Source: CAVUCE01 sp963739985
Lineage (GTDB): Bacteria; Bacteroidota; Ignavibacteria; Ignavibacteriales; Ignavibacteriaceae
NCBI GenBank assembly: GCA_963739985.1
Contig: CAVUCE010000006.1
Span: 124,001 to 188,000 of the forward strand
Direction of reading: 5' to 3'
DNA length: 64,000 nt
Positions 16,525 to 25,458 of the stretch are shown here, piece after piece. The position numbers and the translations under genes are program-made. The stretch's first letter is position 1. Each line of letters opens with the position of its first letter. The notes below the pieces were generated by a model. The model saw nothing but the letters and a program-made list of their open reading frames with translations. It searched no databases and was not told the origin of the DNA.

Positions 16525-18612
16525 ATGGCTATGATGGCCAAAATGCGGAGTTTAGCACCTGCTTTTATTATTGGAGTTGGAGCTTTATTTGTTCTCTTTA
16601 TGGTACTTTCAGATTCCAATGTAATGGAAGTTTTTGGAGCAAGAACTAATAATATTGGTTCTATTAATGGCGTAGATATAACTTATAAAGAGTTTACCAA
16701 TGCCGAACAGCAACAAAGAGAAAATGAAAAAGCCAAAACCGGCAAAGATGTTGCTGATGATAATTCTGAACAATTTAGAGATCAAGTTTGGGACGCTTTA
16801 GTTACTCAAACGCTAATCGCACAGGAGATGAAGAAGTTTGATGTCTCTGTTTCCGATGCAGAAATTAGGAATATTATTTTGGGACCTAACCCTCCTGAAT
16901 TTTTAAAGAAATATTTTATTGATTCTACCGGTAAGTTCAACAGACAATTATATCAAAGTGCTTTGTATGATCCTCAGAATGCAAAAGGATTACTCCAAGC
17001 TGAGGATATTATTCGTCAGAATAGATTGAATTCAAAATTACAAAGCTTATTACTTGCTTCGGTAAATGTGAGTGAAGCTGAAATTAGACGAGCTTATATC
17101 GATCAGAATATTAAGATGAATACTCAATACGCTCTTTTTAATCTTAATGAGTTTCCTGATAATTCTATAAATGTTTCTGATAATGAGATTAAAGACTATT
17201 ATAACAATAATCTTGATCAATACGGAATAAAAGCTCAGAGAAAATTAAAATATGTTCTGTTTCCGAACGTCCCTTCATCAGAAGATTCATCTATAGTTAT
17301 TAGAAACTTAGGGACTGTTAAGGCAAATATGAAAACAGATACCACAAGTTTTAAAACTTTAGTAGGAATTTACTCATCTCAACCATATAAGGTTGACACT
17401 CTTACTGTTGATGCGTTTACTCCTGAAGCTGTAAAGGCGTTTGATGCTAGTAAACCTGGAACTGTTGTTGGTCCCATCGGTACACACGAAGGTTATGTTT
17501 TATATAAATATTTAGGTTCTGTTTCTACAAATACTACTTTTGTTAAAGCTTCACATATTTTAATCAATCAATTTGGTGATGATGCTAAAAATGAAGCTGA
17601 AGCGATGAAAATTTATAATCAACTTAAATCCGGAGCGGATTTTGCGACACTTGCAAAAGAATACTCAAAAGATCCCGGAAGTGCTGTAAAAGGCGGCGAT
17701 TTAGGTTGGTTTGGAAAAGGCAGAATGGTGCCTGAATTTGAAAAGGCCTGTTTCGCCGGTCAAGTTGGTGAAATTTTAAAACCTGTAAAAACCAATTTCG
17801 GATATCATATTATAAAAGTTACCGGAAAGACTAACAAAAAATATATTGTTGCTAAAATTGTTAATCCGGTTAAACCGTCACCTTCAACTCGCGAAGATCA
17901 TTTAAATACTGCAAAAGATTTTGTATATGTAGCTAATAAAGATGGATTTGAAAAAGAAGGAAAGTTAATGGATTACAAAGTTCAAGAAACTTCTCCTTTT
18001 ACTAAAGAATCATATTATATTCCGGGAATTGGAGTAAGCCAAAAGTTAAATGATTGGGCATTTGATAATAGTTTGAATGATATAAGTGAAGTTTTTAGTG
18101 TGAATAACGGTTATGTAGTTGCTCAAATTTCTCAAGTTATTAGCGAAGGTGTTAAACCGCTAAAAGATGTAAAAAACCAAGTTAAACAAGAAGTTCTAAA
18201 AGAGAAAAAATTTGAATTAGCTAAAAAGAAAGCAGCAGAAGTTAGAAGTAAAATTAATGGAGACTTAACTAAGGTTAGCTCTATCGATCCTAAAGCAACT
18301 GTATCCCAAACCGGTGAGTTTACCGGACAAGGATCAATTCCTAACGTTGGGATGGACTATAACTTCAAAGAAGAATCATTATCATTGAAAGTGGGAACAC
18401 TCTCAGAGCCTATAAAAGGTGCAAGAGGATATTACTTGCTTAAAGTTCTTTCAAGAACTCCATTTGATTCCTCTGCGTATGCAATTCAAAGAAACACAAT
18501 ACGTGATCAATTACTCCAACAGAAAAAGAGTAGTTTCTTCTCACAATGGCTTAGTAATTTGAAGAAAAATGCGGATATTGTGGATAATAGAAGACAGTTT
18601 TTTGGTATGTAA
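16525..18612 (+). CDS. PpiD/SurA-like periplasmic peptidyl-prolyl isomerase
   Basis: The 695-residue protein has one N-terminal membrane helix (APAFIIGVGALFVLFMVL, about residues 10-28), then a SurA_N-like chaperone region containing GSINGVDITYKEF. About residues 344-440 form a parvulin domain: KASHILI, FATLAKEYSKDPGSAVKGGD, LGWFGKGRMVPEFEKA and TNFGYHIIKVTG. A second degenerate parvulin-like region follows near the C-terminus. A single membrane anchor with the bulk outside is the PpiD arrangement, so it probably helps fold exported proteins at the inner membrane. That is useful in a cell with many secreted beta proteins. The start is preceded by GGAGAG. A strong terminator follows the gene. 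Confidence 0.9.
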   Translation: MAMMAKMRSLAPAFIIGVGALFVLFMVLSDSNVMEVFGARTNNIGSINGVDITYKEFTNAEQQQRENEKAKTGKDVADDNSEQFRDQVWDALVTQTLIAQEMKKFDVSVSDAEIRNIILGPNPPEFLKKYFIDSTGKFNRQLYQSALYDPQNAKGLLQAEDIIRQNRLNSKLQSLLLASVNVSEAEIRRAYIDQNIKMNTQYALFNLNEFPDNSINVSDNEIKDYYNNNLDQYGIKAQRKLKYVLFPNVPSSEDSSIVIRNLGTVKANMKTDTTSFKTLVGIYSSQPYKVDTLTVDAFTPEAVKAFDASKPGTVVGPIGTHEGYVLYKYLGSVSTNTTFVKASHILINQFGDDAKNEAEAMKIYNQLKSGADFATLAKEYSKDPGSAVKGGDLGWFGKGRMVPEFEKACFAGQVGEILKPVKTNFGYHIIKVTGKTNKKYIVAKIVNPVKPSPSTREDHLNTAKDFVYVANKDGFEKEGKLMDYKVQETSPFTKESYYIPGIGVSQKLNDWAFDNSLNDISEVFSVNNGYVVAQISQVISEGVKPLKDVKNQVKQEVLKEKKFELAKKKAAEVRSKINGDLTKVSSIDPKATVSQTGEFTGQGSIPNVGMDYNFKEESLSLKVGTLSEPIKGARGYYLLKVLSRTPFDSSAYAIQRNTIRDQLLQQKKSSFFSQWLSNLKKNADIVDNRRQFFGM

Positions 18613-18635
18613 TTAACCAAAATATTTAATTTTTT

Positions 18636-18669
18636 AACCCCCGGTAGATTTTTCTTCCGGGGGTTTTGA
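18636..18669 (+). terminator. Rho-independent terminator after the PpiD-like gene
   Basis: The arms AACCCCCGG (18636-18644) and CCGGGGGTT (18657-18665) form a perfect 9-bp GC-rich stem with a 12-base loop, followed by TTTGATTTTT. It lies 23 bases after the stop codon. Confidence 0.9.
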
Positions 18670-18726
18670 TTTTTAAAGATATATTTTCAATTTAGGATTA
18701 CTTAATAATTTACATCTTTAATTACA

Positions 18727-19437
18727 GTGGTTAAAAAAGCTTTAATATTATCACTTCTTATACCAATAATTTGCAAAGCTCAATTTAATGGTAAAAAGTT
18801 TGGAGTCGGCTTAAATGCCGTTTATACGACAACTGCTAAAATATATTTGTCTCCAAATTCTTCTGATCCGGTAATTAGAAACAGCTCGTTTCCAGTGGAT
18901 GGAATTGTCAATCCCTCTATATATTTTAATTATTTAATTTTTGATGACCTGATAATCAGTTTCAGCACTGAGTACATGGAGAAAACATCTACTGGAAATA
19001 ACCTAACTGCATTTTCAGGAGATAGCACTGTCTCTGTGCAACTTAACGATGGTTTCAGGCTTATCCCGATAGAGCTTTCTATTTATTATGTATTACCATT
19101 TTCATCAGAAAAATTTAAATACTCAATCGGCGGCGGAGTTGCTTATTATTACGGGAAACATATTAGGACATTTAGTGATGAATCCATCAAGACTATAGAA
19201 AGAAAATTTGCATACGGCATTCAAGTGTCTGTTGCTGTGGATTATTTAATTACAAGCAATCTTGGTTTCCATTCAGAAATGAAATTCAGAGACCCGCAGT
19301 TTAATCTTAAAAGTCAATATGAAAAAATGGAAGTCCAATATAGAGGTAAAACAATTAGGCTTGGACAAAACACATTTGATTCTAAGGTTAACATAGATGG
19401 GGTTACATTTGTTTTGGGCTTAGCATATTATTTCTGA
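18727..19437 (+). CDS. Small outer-membrane beta-barrel protein
   Basis: The 236-residue protein starts at GTG with a signal peptide (VKKALILSLLIPIICKAQ) and ends in aromatic VLGLAYYF, the usual terminal beta strand recognised for outer-membrane insertion. The body alternates hydrophobic and polar residues in strands such as YSIGGGVAYYYG and YGIQVSVAVDYLI. The pattern resembles OmpW/OmpA-barrel-like proteins of Bacteroidota, with about eight strands. No substrate can be inferred. It sits between the PpiD-like terminator and aroK and seems to be transcribed alone. Confidence 0.75.
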   Translation: MVKKALILSLLIPIICKAQFNGKKFGVGLNAVYTTTAKIYLSPNSSDPVIRNSSFPVDGIVNPSIYFNYLIFDDLIISFSTEYMEKTSTGNNLTAFSGDSTVSVQLNDGFRLIPIELSIYYVLPFSSEKFKYSIGGGVAYYYGKHIRTFSDESIKTIERKFAYGIQVSVAVDYLITSNLGFHSEMKFRDPQFNLKSQYEKMEVQYRGKTIRLGQNTFDSKVNIDGVTFVLGLAYYF

Positions 19438-19528
19438 TATATTCAGCTTCATAAATATTCAAATCGTGCGTCTTATTTTTGTTTTTACTGCTCAATCTCT
19501 TATTTTTATTCGTTAATTTTATCCATAT

Positions 19529-20089
19529 ATGAAAAAACAAATTGTATATTTAGCCGGATTTATGGGCGCCGGTAAGAGTACCATTGGCCCAATTTTAGCC
19601 AATACATTGGGTTGGGATTTCTACGATCTTGATAGAGTAATTGAAAATGAATCCGGTAAAAAAGTAAAAGATATTTTTGGAGAATTTGGCGAGGAATATT
19701 TTAGAAAAATTGAGACTGAAACCCTAATTAATATCTCCGGCGGTAATAAATTGATTATTGCTTTAGGCGGGGGAACAATGACACGCCACGAAAATATTGA
19801 AATACTTAGGAAATACGGAATCACAGTTCATTTAATAATCTCACCGGAATCAGCTTATGCAAGGTTAAAATTTAAAAGAGACCGGCCTGTACTTACCGGA
19901 GACGGAAAATCTGATATCTCTAAAGAAAAGATGATGGAAAAGATTAACGATTTATTAATAACTAGAAAAAAATTTTATGAAAAAGCTGAAATTCAAATTG
20001 ATACGGAAAATATTCCGGTAGGAATTACAGTAGATAAATTAGCAAAAATTATTTTGCAAAAATTTCATAACTTTGACAAAATTAAATAG
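19529..20089 (+). CDS. aroK: Shikimate kinase
   Basis: The 186-residue protein phosphorylates shikimate at the 3-hydroxyl in the chorismate pathway. It has the P-loop GFMGAGKSTIGP (about residues 10-21), FYDLDRVIENESGKKVKDIF with the shikimate-binding Asp, FRKIETETL, the IALGGGTM loop, and RDRPVL in the lid. Size and order of motifs are normal. The 3-dehydroquinate synthase gene begins 3 bases later, so aroK-aroB forms a tight pair, an arrangement common in bacteria. Confidence 0.96.
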   Translation: MKKQIVYLAGFMGAGKSTIGPILANTLGWDFYDLDRVIENESGKKVKDIFGEFGEEYFRKIETETLINISGGNKLIIALGGGTMTRHENIEILRKYGITVHLIISPESAYARLKFKRDRPVLTGDGKSDISKEKMMEKINDLLITRKKFYEKAEIQIDTENIPVGITVDKLAKIILQKFHNFDKIK

Positions 20090-20092
20090 AAA

Positions 20093-21199
20093 TTGGGAAT
20101 TAAAATTTTGAAACAAGTAAAAGTAAATTTAACAGGGGACGGCTATCGTATTTTAATTGGAAAATCATCATTTGACGATTTATTAACCCAAGTTGAAAAA
20201 CTAAAATTACACAAAAATATTGTAGTGGTAACAGATGCAAATGTTAGAAAATACCACAGTGCAAAAATTCTTAATGTATTTGAAAATTATTTAGGGAAAA
20301 TATTATACTACACATTAAAACCCGGCGAAGCTTCAAAATCTTATACGGAATTAAATAGGATATATTCTTTTTTAATGAAGAATAAACTAGGAAGAGATAC
20401 ATTAATTATAGCTATAGGCGGTGGAGTTACAGGCGATCTGGTAGGTTATGCCGCATCAACATATATGCGTGGTGTCCAATTGATTCACATACCTACTACA
20501 ATTCTTGCAGCTGTTGATAGTTCAATCGGCGGTAAGACCGGAATTAATTTTGAAAAAACAAAAAATATAATCGGCAGTTTTTACCAGCCAAAGTTAGTGT
20601 TGATAGATACTGAATTTATGTCAACTCTTCCTAAAGCCGAAAAGTCTTCCGGAATAGGGGAAATAATTAAATATGGATATCTCGGTGATCAAAAGTTTTT
20701 TAATTTTATCACTAAGAATCTAGAAAAACTTTACACGGATAATGAAGAAGTATTGGAAGAAACAATTCGAAAATCAGCCGAAATTAAAGCTTCTGTTGTT
20801 TCGCAAGATGAAAAAGAATCAGGAATAAGAAAAATTCTAAACCTTGGCCATACTTTTGCGCATTCTTTTGAGAGCGAGTTAAATTTTAAAGTTAAACACG
20901 GCGAAGCTGTAACCGCAGGAATTATCTGTGCACTTTATCTTTCAAATATTATCGGAATACTATCTGATGATAATTTAACTGCTTTGTTAAAATTACCTAC
21001 CAGACTTAAACTTTCCTCAAAGTTTATGAATTTGAATAAAGAAAACCTTTATAAAATTATGTTGAGGGACAAAAAGAATAAAGGCGGAAAAATCAAATTT
21101 GTGCTTCTGTCTAATATTGGCCAATTACTTCTTGATGTTGAAGCGGATAAAAATGATGTTTTTAAAGCGATTGAATTAGCGGAAAAAACATTTCACTAG
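20093..21199 (+). CDS. aroB: 3-dehydroquinate synthase
   Basis: The enzyme converts DAHP to 3-dehydroquinate using NAD and a divalent metal. Diagnostic segments are IAIGGGVTGDLVGYAASTYM, then RGVQLIHIPTTILAAVDSSI and GGKTGINF. After these come GEIIKYGYLGD and the metal motif NLGHTFAHSFE, with KHGEAVTAGII. No ATG is available at the start. TTG at 20093 gives 368 residues, and TTG at 20108 would give 363 with the more usual opening KQVKVNL. It follows aroK by 3 bases. The 531 bases after it hold no recognised protein gene but contain the duplicated element described below. Confidence 0.95.
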   Translation: MGIKILKQVKVNLTGDGYRILIGKSSFDDLLTQVEKLKLHKNIVVVTDANVRKYHSAKILNVFENYLGKILYYTLKPGEASKSYTELNRIYSFLMKNKLGRDTLIIAIGGGVTGDLVGYAASTYMRGVQLIHIPTTILAAVDSSIGGKTGINFEKTKNIIGSFYQPKLVLIDTEFMSTLPKAEKSSGIGEIIKYGYLGDQKFFNFITKNLEKLYTDNEEVLEETIRKSAEIKASVVSQDEKESGIRKILNLGHTFAHSFESELNFKVKHGEAVTAGIICALYLSNIIGILSDDNLTALLKLPTRLKLSSKFMNLNKENLYKIMLRDKKNKGGKIKFVLLSNIGQLLLDVEADKNDVFKAIELAEKTFH

Positions 21200-21250
21200 A
21201 AATTCTTAATCACGTCTAAATATTTCATTTATAAATGTTTAAAAAAAGAA

Positions 21251-21392
21251 CTGCCGGAAGAGGGAATTTCCGGCAGCAAAGTGTGACTTAAATGGAGGGA
21301 GTGCTATGCTTAAAACTATTTTCTATTTCATGTATATTGTTTCAACTTATGTGCCAAACGAAATAATGCGCTTTCGTTGTAAAATCGCAATA
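21251..21392 (+). repeat. Duplicated hairpin/short-reading-frame element, copy 1
   Basis: Copy 1 begins with a 9-bp perfect hairpin (CTGCCGGAA / TTCCGGCAG, 21251-21259 and 21268-21276) with no T run. It continues through TGGAGGGAGTGCT and ATGCTTAAAACTATTTTCT to AAAATCGCAAT. Copy 2 at 21505-21632 repeats the same order with many small differences. The pair fills most of the gap between aroB and nadA. It could be a structured RNA, a leader for nadA or a dispersed genomic repeat; the window does not decide. Confidence 0.6.
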
Positions 21393-21434
21393 TTTAAAAA
21401 TTTGCCCTTAAAAATCGGTAAAAATTACGTGTAA
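21306..21434 (+). CDS. Possible 42-residue small protein or leader peptide (weak)
   Basis: An ATG preceded by the strong ribosome-site-like GGAGGG (8-base spacing) opens a 42-codon frame. It starts MLKTIFYFMYIVSTYVP, which is aromatic and hydrophobic, and ends with basic KIGKNYV. No family is recognised. The related copy 2 has the same ATGCTTAAA opening at 21549, but a one-base difference in the following A run changes the frame and stops it after 13 codons at 21590. The frame is therefore not conserved between copies, which argues against coding. It is listed because the ribosome site is unusually good. Confidence 0.25.
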   Translation: MLKTIFYFMYIVSTYVPNEIMRFRCKIAIFKNLPLKIGKNYV

Positions 21435-21504
21435 TAATCAATTGTTACCGATTCATTCATGGATTTGCAAAAAACTTTAGAGATTATCTTTTTTAGAAGT
21501 GAAG

Positions 21505-21632
21505 CTACCGGACCAAAGAAATGATCCGGCAGTAAATTTTGGAAGGAAATGCTTAAACTATTTTCTATTTTCATTACTATTCACAATTGATATGCCATAA
21601 TGAATGTTTCGTTTTTAGGCTAAAATCGCATT
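21505..21632 (+). repeat. Duplicated hairpin/short-reading-frame element, copy 2
   Basis: Copy 2 has a weaker hairpin (CTACCGGA / TCCGGCAG, 21505-21512 and 21525-21532, one mismatch). It then has GGAAGGAA before ATGCTTAAACTATTTTCTAT, a TATGCCA block and a final TAAAATCGCATT, all in the same order as copy 1. The ATG positions of the two copies are 243 bases apart. Hairpin and purine-rich box are kept although the intervening bases have drifted, as expected for an element whose structure matters. Confidence 0.6.
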
Positions 21633-21680
21633 GTTTGCTGTATCAAAGTTGGAATATGAAAACGAAATAGTTATTTTGAT

Positions 21681-21700
21681 ACACAATTTATAAATTGTGT
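21681..21700. promoter_or_regulatory. Perfect 20-bp palindrome upstream of nadA (candidate operator)
   Basis: ACACAATTTATAAATTGTGT is a perfect 20-bp palindrome without a spacer, ending 30 bases before the nadA ATG. The position suits a repressor site that controls NAD synthesis. No NrtR, NiaR or NadQ-type regulator gene lies in this window, so the binding protein is unknown. As RNA it could form only a weak AT hairpin with no loop, so a DNA-binding role is more likely. Confidence 0.5.
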
Positions 21701-21730
21701 TAGGTAAAAATATTTGTCAGGAGTGTAATT

Positions 21731-22675
21731 ATGTTTGATGTTGAAGTTGATGCAAAGATAGATTACGAAAAAGAAATTAAAAAACTAAAACAAGAATTGA
21801 ATGCGGTAATTTTAGCTCATTATTACCAGGAATCTGAAATACAGGATATTGCCGATTTTGTAGGTGACAGCCTTGAGTTGGCGAGAAAAGCTAAGGAAAC
21901 AACTGCAGACGTTATCGTATTTGCGGGCGTGCATTTTATGGCGGAAACAGCAAAAATATTAAATCCGGATAAACTTGTTTTACTACCCGATTTGGAGGCT
22001 GGTTGTTCATTAGCAGATAGTTGTCCGGCTCCACTATTTAAAAAATTTAGAGAAGAGCATCCTGAGCATTTAGCAATAACTTATATAAATTGTACAGCCG
22101 CCGTTAAAGCATTAAGTGATATTATTTGTACATCCAGTAATGCGGAAAAAATAATAAATCAAATTCCAAAAGATCAAAAAATTCTTTTTTCTCCTGATAG
22201 AAACCTGGGTAAATATCTTGTCAAGAAAACCGGCAGAGATATGCTTCTGTGGGATGGAACTTGTATTGTCCATGAAACATTTAGCGAAAGAAAAATTATT
22301 GATCTGCAAACTCAAAATCCTGATGCAAAATTAATTGCACATCCTGAGTGCGAAGAAATGATTTTAAATCGTGCGGATTTTATTGGTTCTACAAGTAAAT
22401 TATTACAATTTATTCATGAAGATTCTTCTAATAGTTTTATTGTAGCTACTGAAGTCGGAATTATTCATCAAATGGAAAAATTGGAGCCTACTAAAACATT
22501 TATTGCGGCACCACCGGATAAAAGTTGTAGTTGCAACGAGTGTCCTTATATGAAATTAAATACAATGGAAAAATTGTATCTATGTATGAAGGAAAAAACT
22601 CCCGAGATAAAAATAGACCCGGAAGTTATGCAAAAAGGTTTGGCTCCAATCGAACGGATGTTAAAAATGAGTTAA
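21731..22675 (+). CDS. nadA: Quinolinate synthase NadA
   Basis: The 314-residue enzyme condenses iminoaspartate with dihydroxyacetone phosphate to quinolinate, using a [4Fe-4S] cluster. It opens with ILAHYYQESEIQDIADFVGD, typical of NadA. Candidate cluster ligands are Cys121 (INCTAAVKA), Cys207 (AHPECEEM) and one Cys of the CSCNEC group (Cys266/268/271). FSPDRNLGKYL and TEVGIIHQM are also family marks. The start has AGGAG 9 bases upstream. No nadB or nadC is adjacent. The stop overlaps that of the convergent histidine kinase by 4 bases. Confidence 0.97.
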   Translation: MFDVEVDAKIDYEKEIKKLKQELNAVILAHYYQESEIQDIADFVGDSLELARKAKETTADVIVFAGVHFMAETAKILNPDKLVLLPDLEAGCSLADSCPAPLFKKFREEHPEHLAITYINCTAAVKALSDIICTSSNAEKIINQIPKDQKILFSPDRNLGKYLVKKTGRDMLLWDGTCIVHETFSERKIIDLQTQNPDAKLIAHPECEEMILNRADFIGSTSKLLQFIHEDSSNSFIVATEVGIIHQMEKLEPTKTFIAAPPDKSCSCNECPYMKLNTMEKLYLCMKEKTPEIKIDPEVMQKGLAPIERMLKMS

Positions 22676-23880
22676 CATTTCTTTAATAGTATTTTAAAAG
22701 TTGTTCCCTCACCAACAACGGAGTTTTTAACAAATATTTTTCCGTCGTGATAACCTTCAACAATTCTTTTGGAAAGACTTAAACCAAGTCCCCAGCCTCT
22801 TCGTTTAGTGCTATAACCGGGACGAAAAACATCTTTACGTCTTTTCTGATCAATCCCTTTTCCGTTATCCGTAATATCAATCTCTACCATCGATTTTCCT
22901 TCTTTGAAGGAAATATTTATTTTCCCATTTTTATGGTCTATAGCATCAAGTGCATTTTTAATTAAATTTTCAATAACCCATTCAAGTAATTCGCCGTTCA
23001 TTTGTGCGCAAATATCTTCATTACCCTCGAGTGTTAATTCTACACCTTTACCAATTTGCGGTAATCTTCTTTGAAAATAATCAGTAACTTTTTTAAGTAA
23101 TTCATAAACTGATTGTTTCTTTATCTCGGGAGTTGCGCCAATTTTTGAAAACCTGTAGGTAACCTTATTCAGCCTTTCCACATCGCTTCCGATTTCTTCG
23201 GTTACATCCAAAACTTTATCCGGATCTTTATAATGAATTTTTAGCATTTCTAGCCAGCCCATTAAGCTTGAAATCGGAGTACCATATTGGTGTGCGGTCT
23301 CTTTTGCCATTCCAACCCAGATATTACTTTGCTCACTTTTCTTAATACTGCTGAACGCTACATAGCCAATAACAATAAATAAAGCCGCAATGAGTATTTG
23401 TAAATATGGATAATATCTTAACTGAGTAATTAAATTAGAGTCTCCGTAATGAATTTTAGTAAGGATTGTGCTATCCTGGTATGTTACAAGTAGCGGAGCA
23501 TGCACCTTATCCATTTCCTCAACTTTAGTTTTTAGAAATTCCTTTAGTTTGTCCTTGCTCATCGTCGTGTCGTATTCAATATTTCGAACATCTTCCTTAC
23601 TAAAAAGATTAACATTATCATCTGCGTCAGTCATTATTAAAGGAAAATCAATAGGTTTGATTATATTATCGAAAAGGAATGTAATGTCGCCGTCTTGTGA
23701 GGCTGTATTGGCAATATATTTCAAACCGCGAGCATAAAGTTGAACTATTTGTCGCTCTTTGCTTTGTAATTGCTGAACTAGGTGTTGTGTGTATATTAAA
23801 GTTCCGCCGGCAATAAGAACAGCAAATATTAGTAATATAGCTTTAAGTTTGAATGAACCTGGTCCGCCGGACATTTTCAT
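22672..23880 (-). CDS. Membrane sensor histidine kinase
   Basis: The 402-residue protein has two membrane helices (about residues 10-32 and 155-175) around a sensory region of about 120 residues. After these come the dimerisation/phosphoacceptor helix with ETAHQYGTPISSLMGWLEML and a HATPase domain: ENLIKNALDAIDH (N box), ITDNGKGI (G1) and RRGWGLGLSLSKRIVEGYHD (G2). AHQYGTP rather than SHELRTP in the H box places it in a separate branch of kinases. No response regulator gene is adjacent, so it is an orphan here. The upstream 206 bases hold its promoter and the purA terminator. Confidence 0.92.
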   Translation of the reverse strand: MKMSGGPGSFKLKAILLIFAVLIAGGTLIYTQHLVQQLQSKERQIVQLYARGLKYIANTASQDGDITFLFDNIIKPIDFPLIMTDADDNVNLFSKEDVRNIEYDTTMSKDKLKEFLKTKVEEMDKVHAPLLVTYQDSTILTKIHYGDSNLITQLRYYPYLQILIAALFIVIGYVAFSSIKKSEQSNIWVGMAKETAHQYGTPISSLMGWLEMLKIHYKDPDKVLDVTEEIGSDVERLNKVTYRFSKIGATPEIKKQSVYELLKKVTDYFQRRLPQIGKGVELTLEGNEDICAQMNGELLEWVIENLIKNALDAIDHKNGKINISFKEGKSMVEIDITDNGKGIDQKRRKDVFRPGYSTKRRGWGLGLSLSKRIVEGYHDGKIFVKNSVVGEGTTFKILLKKC

Positions 23881-24030
23881 GCGTGTTCCTTTTAATGTTG
23901 TTTTTTGAGAATTGACTTACATGAAGCCGTTTTGGAATTGTGTAAAAAATTCATTTAAAAGTATAATAAAATTGGAGATTAATTACTCATGTTAAAAACG
24001 TACCGGAATATTTTTATCATAACTATTTAA

Positions 24031-24065
24031 AATAACAAACCCGATCTCTTTAATGAAATCGGGTT
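24031..24065 (-). terminator. Terminator after purA (- strand)
   Basis: AACCCGAT (24038-24045) and ATCGGGTT (24058-24065) form an 8-bp stem with a 12-base loop. Read on the - strand the stem is followed by TGTTATTTT. It lies just downstream of the purA stop. Confidence 0.85.
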
Positions 24066-24086
24066 AAAAATTTGAATTTATAAGTC

Positions 24087-25358
24087 CTAATCTATATAAA
24101 AAGTTTGTTTACGTTTTGGACCTACAGAAACAATATCAATCTTAATATTCGATTTCTCTTCGATAAACTTCAAGTAATTTTTAGTTTCTTTTGGTAATTC
24201 ATCATAGGAAAGACACTGTGAAATATCGTTCTTCCATCCTGGAAGAGTTTCGTAAACGGGAGTAATTTTTGATAAACGTTCAACATCGGTTGGGAAAGAT
24301 TTTAATTGTTTACCATCTAATTCATAACCAACGCAAACTTTAATTTCATCAAATTCGCTAAGTACATCCAATTTAGTAACGGCTACAGAGTTGATTCCGT
24401 TTATCATCGCCGAATATTTTACAAGAAATGAATCATACCAACCGCATCGTCTCGGTCTTCCGGTTGTAGCTCCAAACTCAGCTCCAATTTTTCTTAATTT
24501 CTCTCCATCTTCATCAATCAATTCTGTAGGAAAAGGTCCTAAACCAACACGAGTAGTGTATGCTTTAACAATAGCTACAACTGAATCAATTTTTGTTGGC
24601 GGAATTCCGGTTCCGGTACAAGCACCTCCGCTGGTTGGACTTGAAGAAGTGACATATGGATATGTTCCATGATCAACATCTAATAAAGCACCTTGAGCAC
24701 CTTCAAGTAAAATTGATTTTCCGTCCAAAATTGCCTGGTTTAAATATGCAGGAACGTCTTTTACGTATTTGTCTATTGCTTTGTCAAATTCAACGTATTC
24801 ACGGATAATTTCTTCTACATCAAGTTCATCGTGCTCATATACCTTTTTAAGCAGATTATTTTTCTCAATTAAATTTTCTCTTATCTTTTTCTCCAGTGAT
24901 TTTCTATCGAGAAGATCAACTATTTTAATTCCTTTGCGTGCGTATTTATCTATATAACAAGGTCCAATTCCGCGTCCGGTTGTACCAATTTTTCTATCGC
25001 CGCTTTCACTTATAGTATCGAGCAACTTGTGGTAAGGCATAATTAAATGTGCGTTGTGACTTATAAATAATCTTCCGTCAACTTTGATGTTATTTTTTTC
25101 CAGTAAAGCAATTTCTTCAAGAAGCGCATTCGGATCAATAACAACACCGTTGCCGATAACACAAATTACATCTTCTCTAAGAATTCCGGATGGAATTAGA
25201 TGAAGAATGTATTTTTTATCGCCAATTTCAACAGTGTGGCCGGCATTTGCTCCGCCCTGGTAACGAGTCACAATATCGAATTTTTCACTTAAAATATCGA
25301 CAATTTTACCTTTACCTTCATCGCCCCACTGGCTACCCACAAGAACTGTAACGCTCAT
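24087..25358 (-). CDS. purA: Adenylosuccinate synthetase
   Basis: The 423-residue GTP-dependent enzyme joins IMP and aspartate in AMP synthesis. The N-terminal VLVGSQWGDEGKGKIVDILS is the P-loop signature. RYQGGANAGHTVEIGDKKY, GTTGRGIGPCYIDKYARKGI, LLEGAQGALLDVDHGTYPYV and TTGRPRRCGWYDS follow in the usual order. Length is normal. It has its own terminator, and the STAS gene upstream also has one, so purA is likely transcribed alone. Confidence 0.98.
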   Translation of the reverse strand: MSVTVLVGSQWGDEGKGKIVDILSEKFDIVTRYQGGANAGHTVEIGDKKYILHLIPSGILREDVICVIGNGVVIDPNALLEEIALLEKNNIKVDGRLFISHNAHLIMPYHKLLDTISESGDRKIGTTGRGIGPCYIDKYARKGIKIVDLLDRKSLEKKIRENLIEKNNLLKKVYEHDELDVEEIIREYVEFDKAIDKYVKDVPAYLNQAILDGKSILLEGAQGALLDVDHGTYPYVTSSSPTSGGACTGTGIPPTKIDSVVAIVKAYTTRVGLGPFPTELIDEDGEKLRKIGAEFGATTGRPRRCGWYDSFLVKYSAMINGINSVAVTKLDVLSEFDEIKVCVGYELDGKQLKSFPTDVERLSKITPVYETLPGWKNDISQCLSYDELPKETKNYLKFIEEKSNIKIDIVSVGPKRKQTFYID

Positions 25359-25390
25359 GTAAATTCCCTTAAAGAATTATTTAAAAAAAG

Positions 25391-25428
25391 ACAAAATAAA
25401 ACTCCGAATTTCTTAAACCCGGAGTTTT
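25391..25428 (-). terminator. Terminator after the STAS gene (- strand)
   Basis: AAAACTCCG (25398-25406) and CGGAGTTTT (25420-25428) form a perfect 9-bp stem with a 13-base loop. On the - strand the stem is followed by the T-rich TTATTTTGTCTTTTTTT. It separates the STAS gene from purA. Confidence 0.88.
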
Positions 25429-25458
25429 CACTTAACTAAGTAAAAATAGGAACTAAAA

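Noticed and set aside
21251..21276. Hairpin 51 bases after aroB as a rho-independent terminator
   Set aside because: The 9-bp stem is followed by CAAAGTGTGAC with no T run, and a similar hairpin recurs in copy 2 of the element. It was treated as part of the repeat instead.
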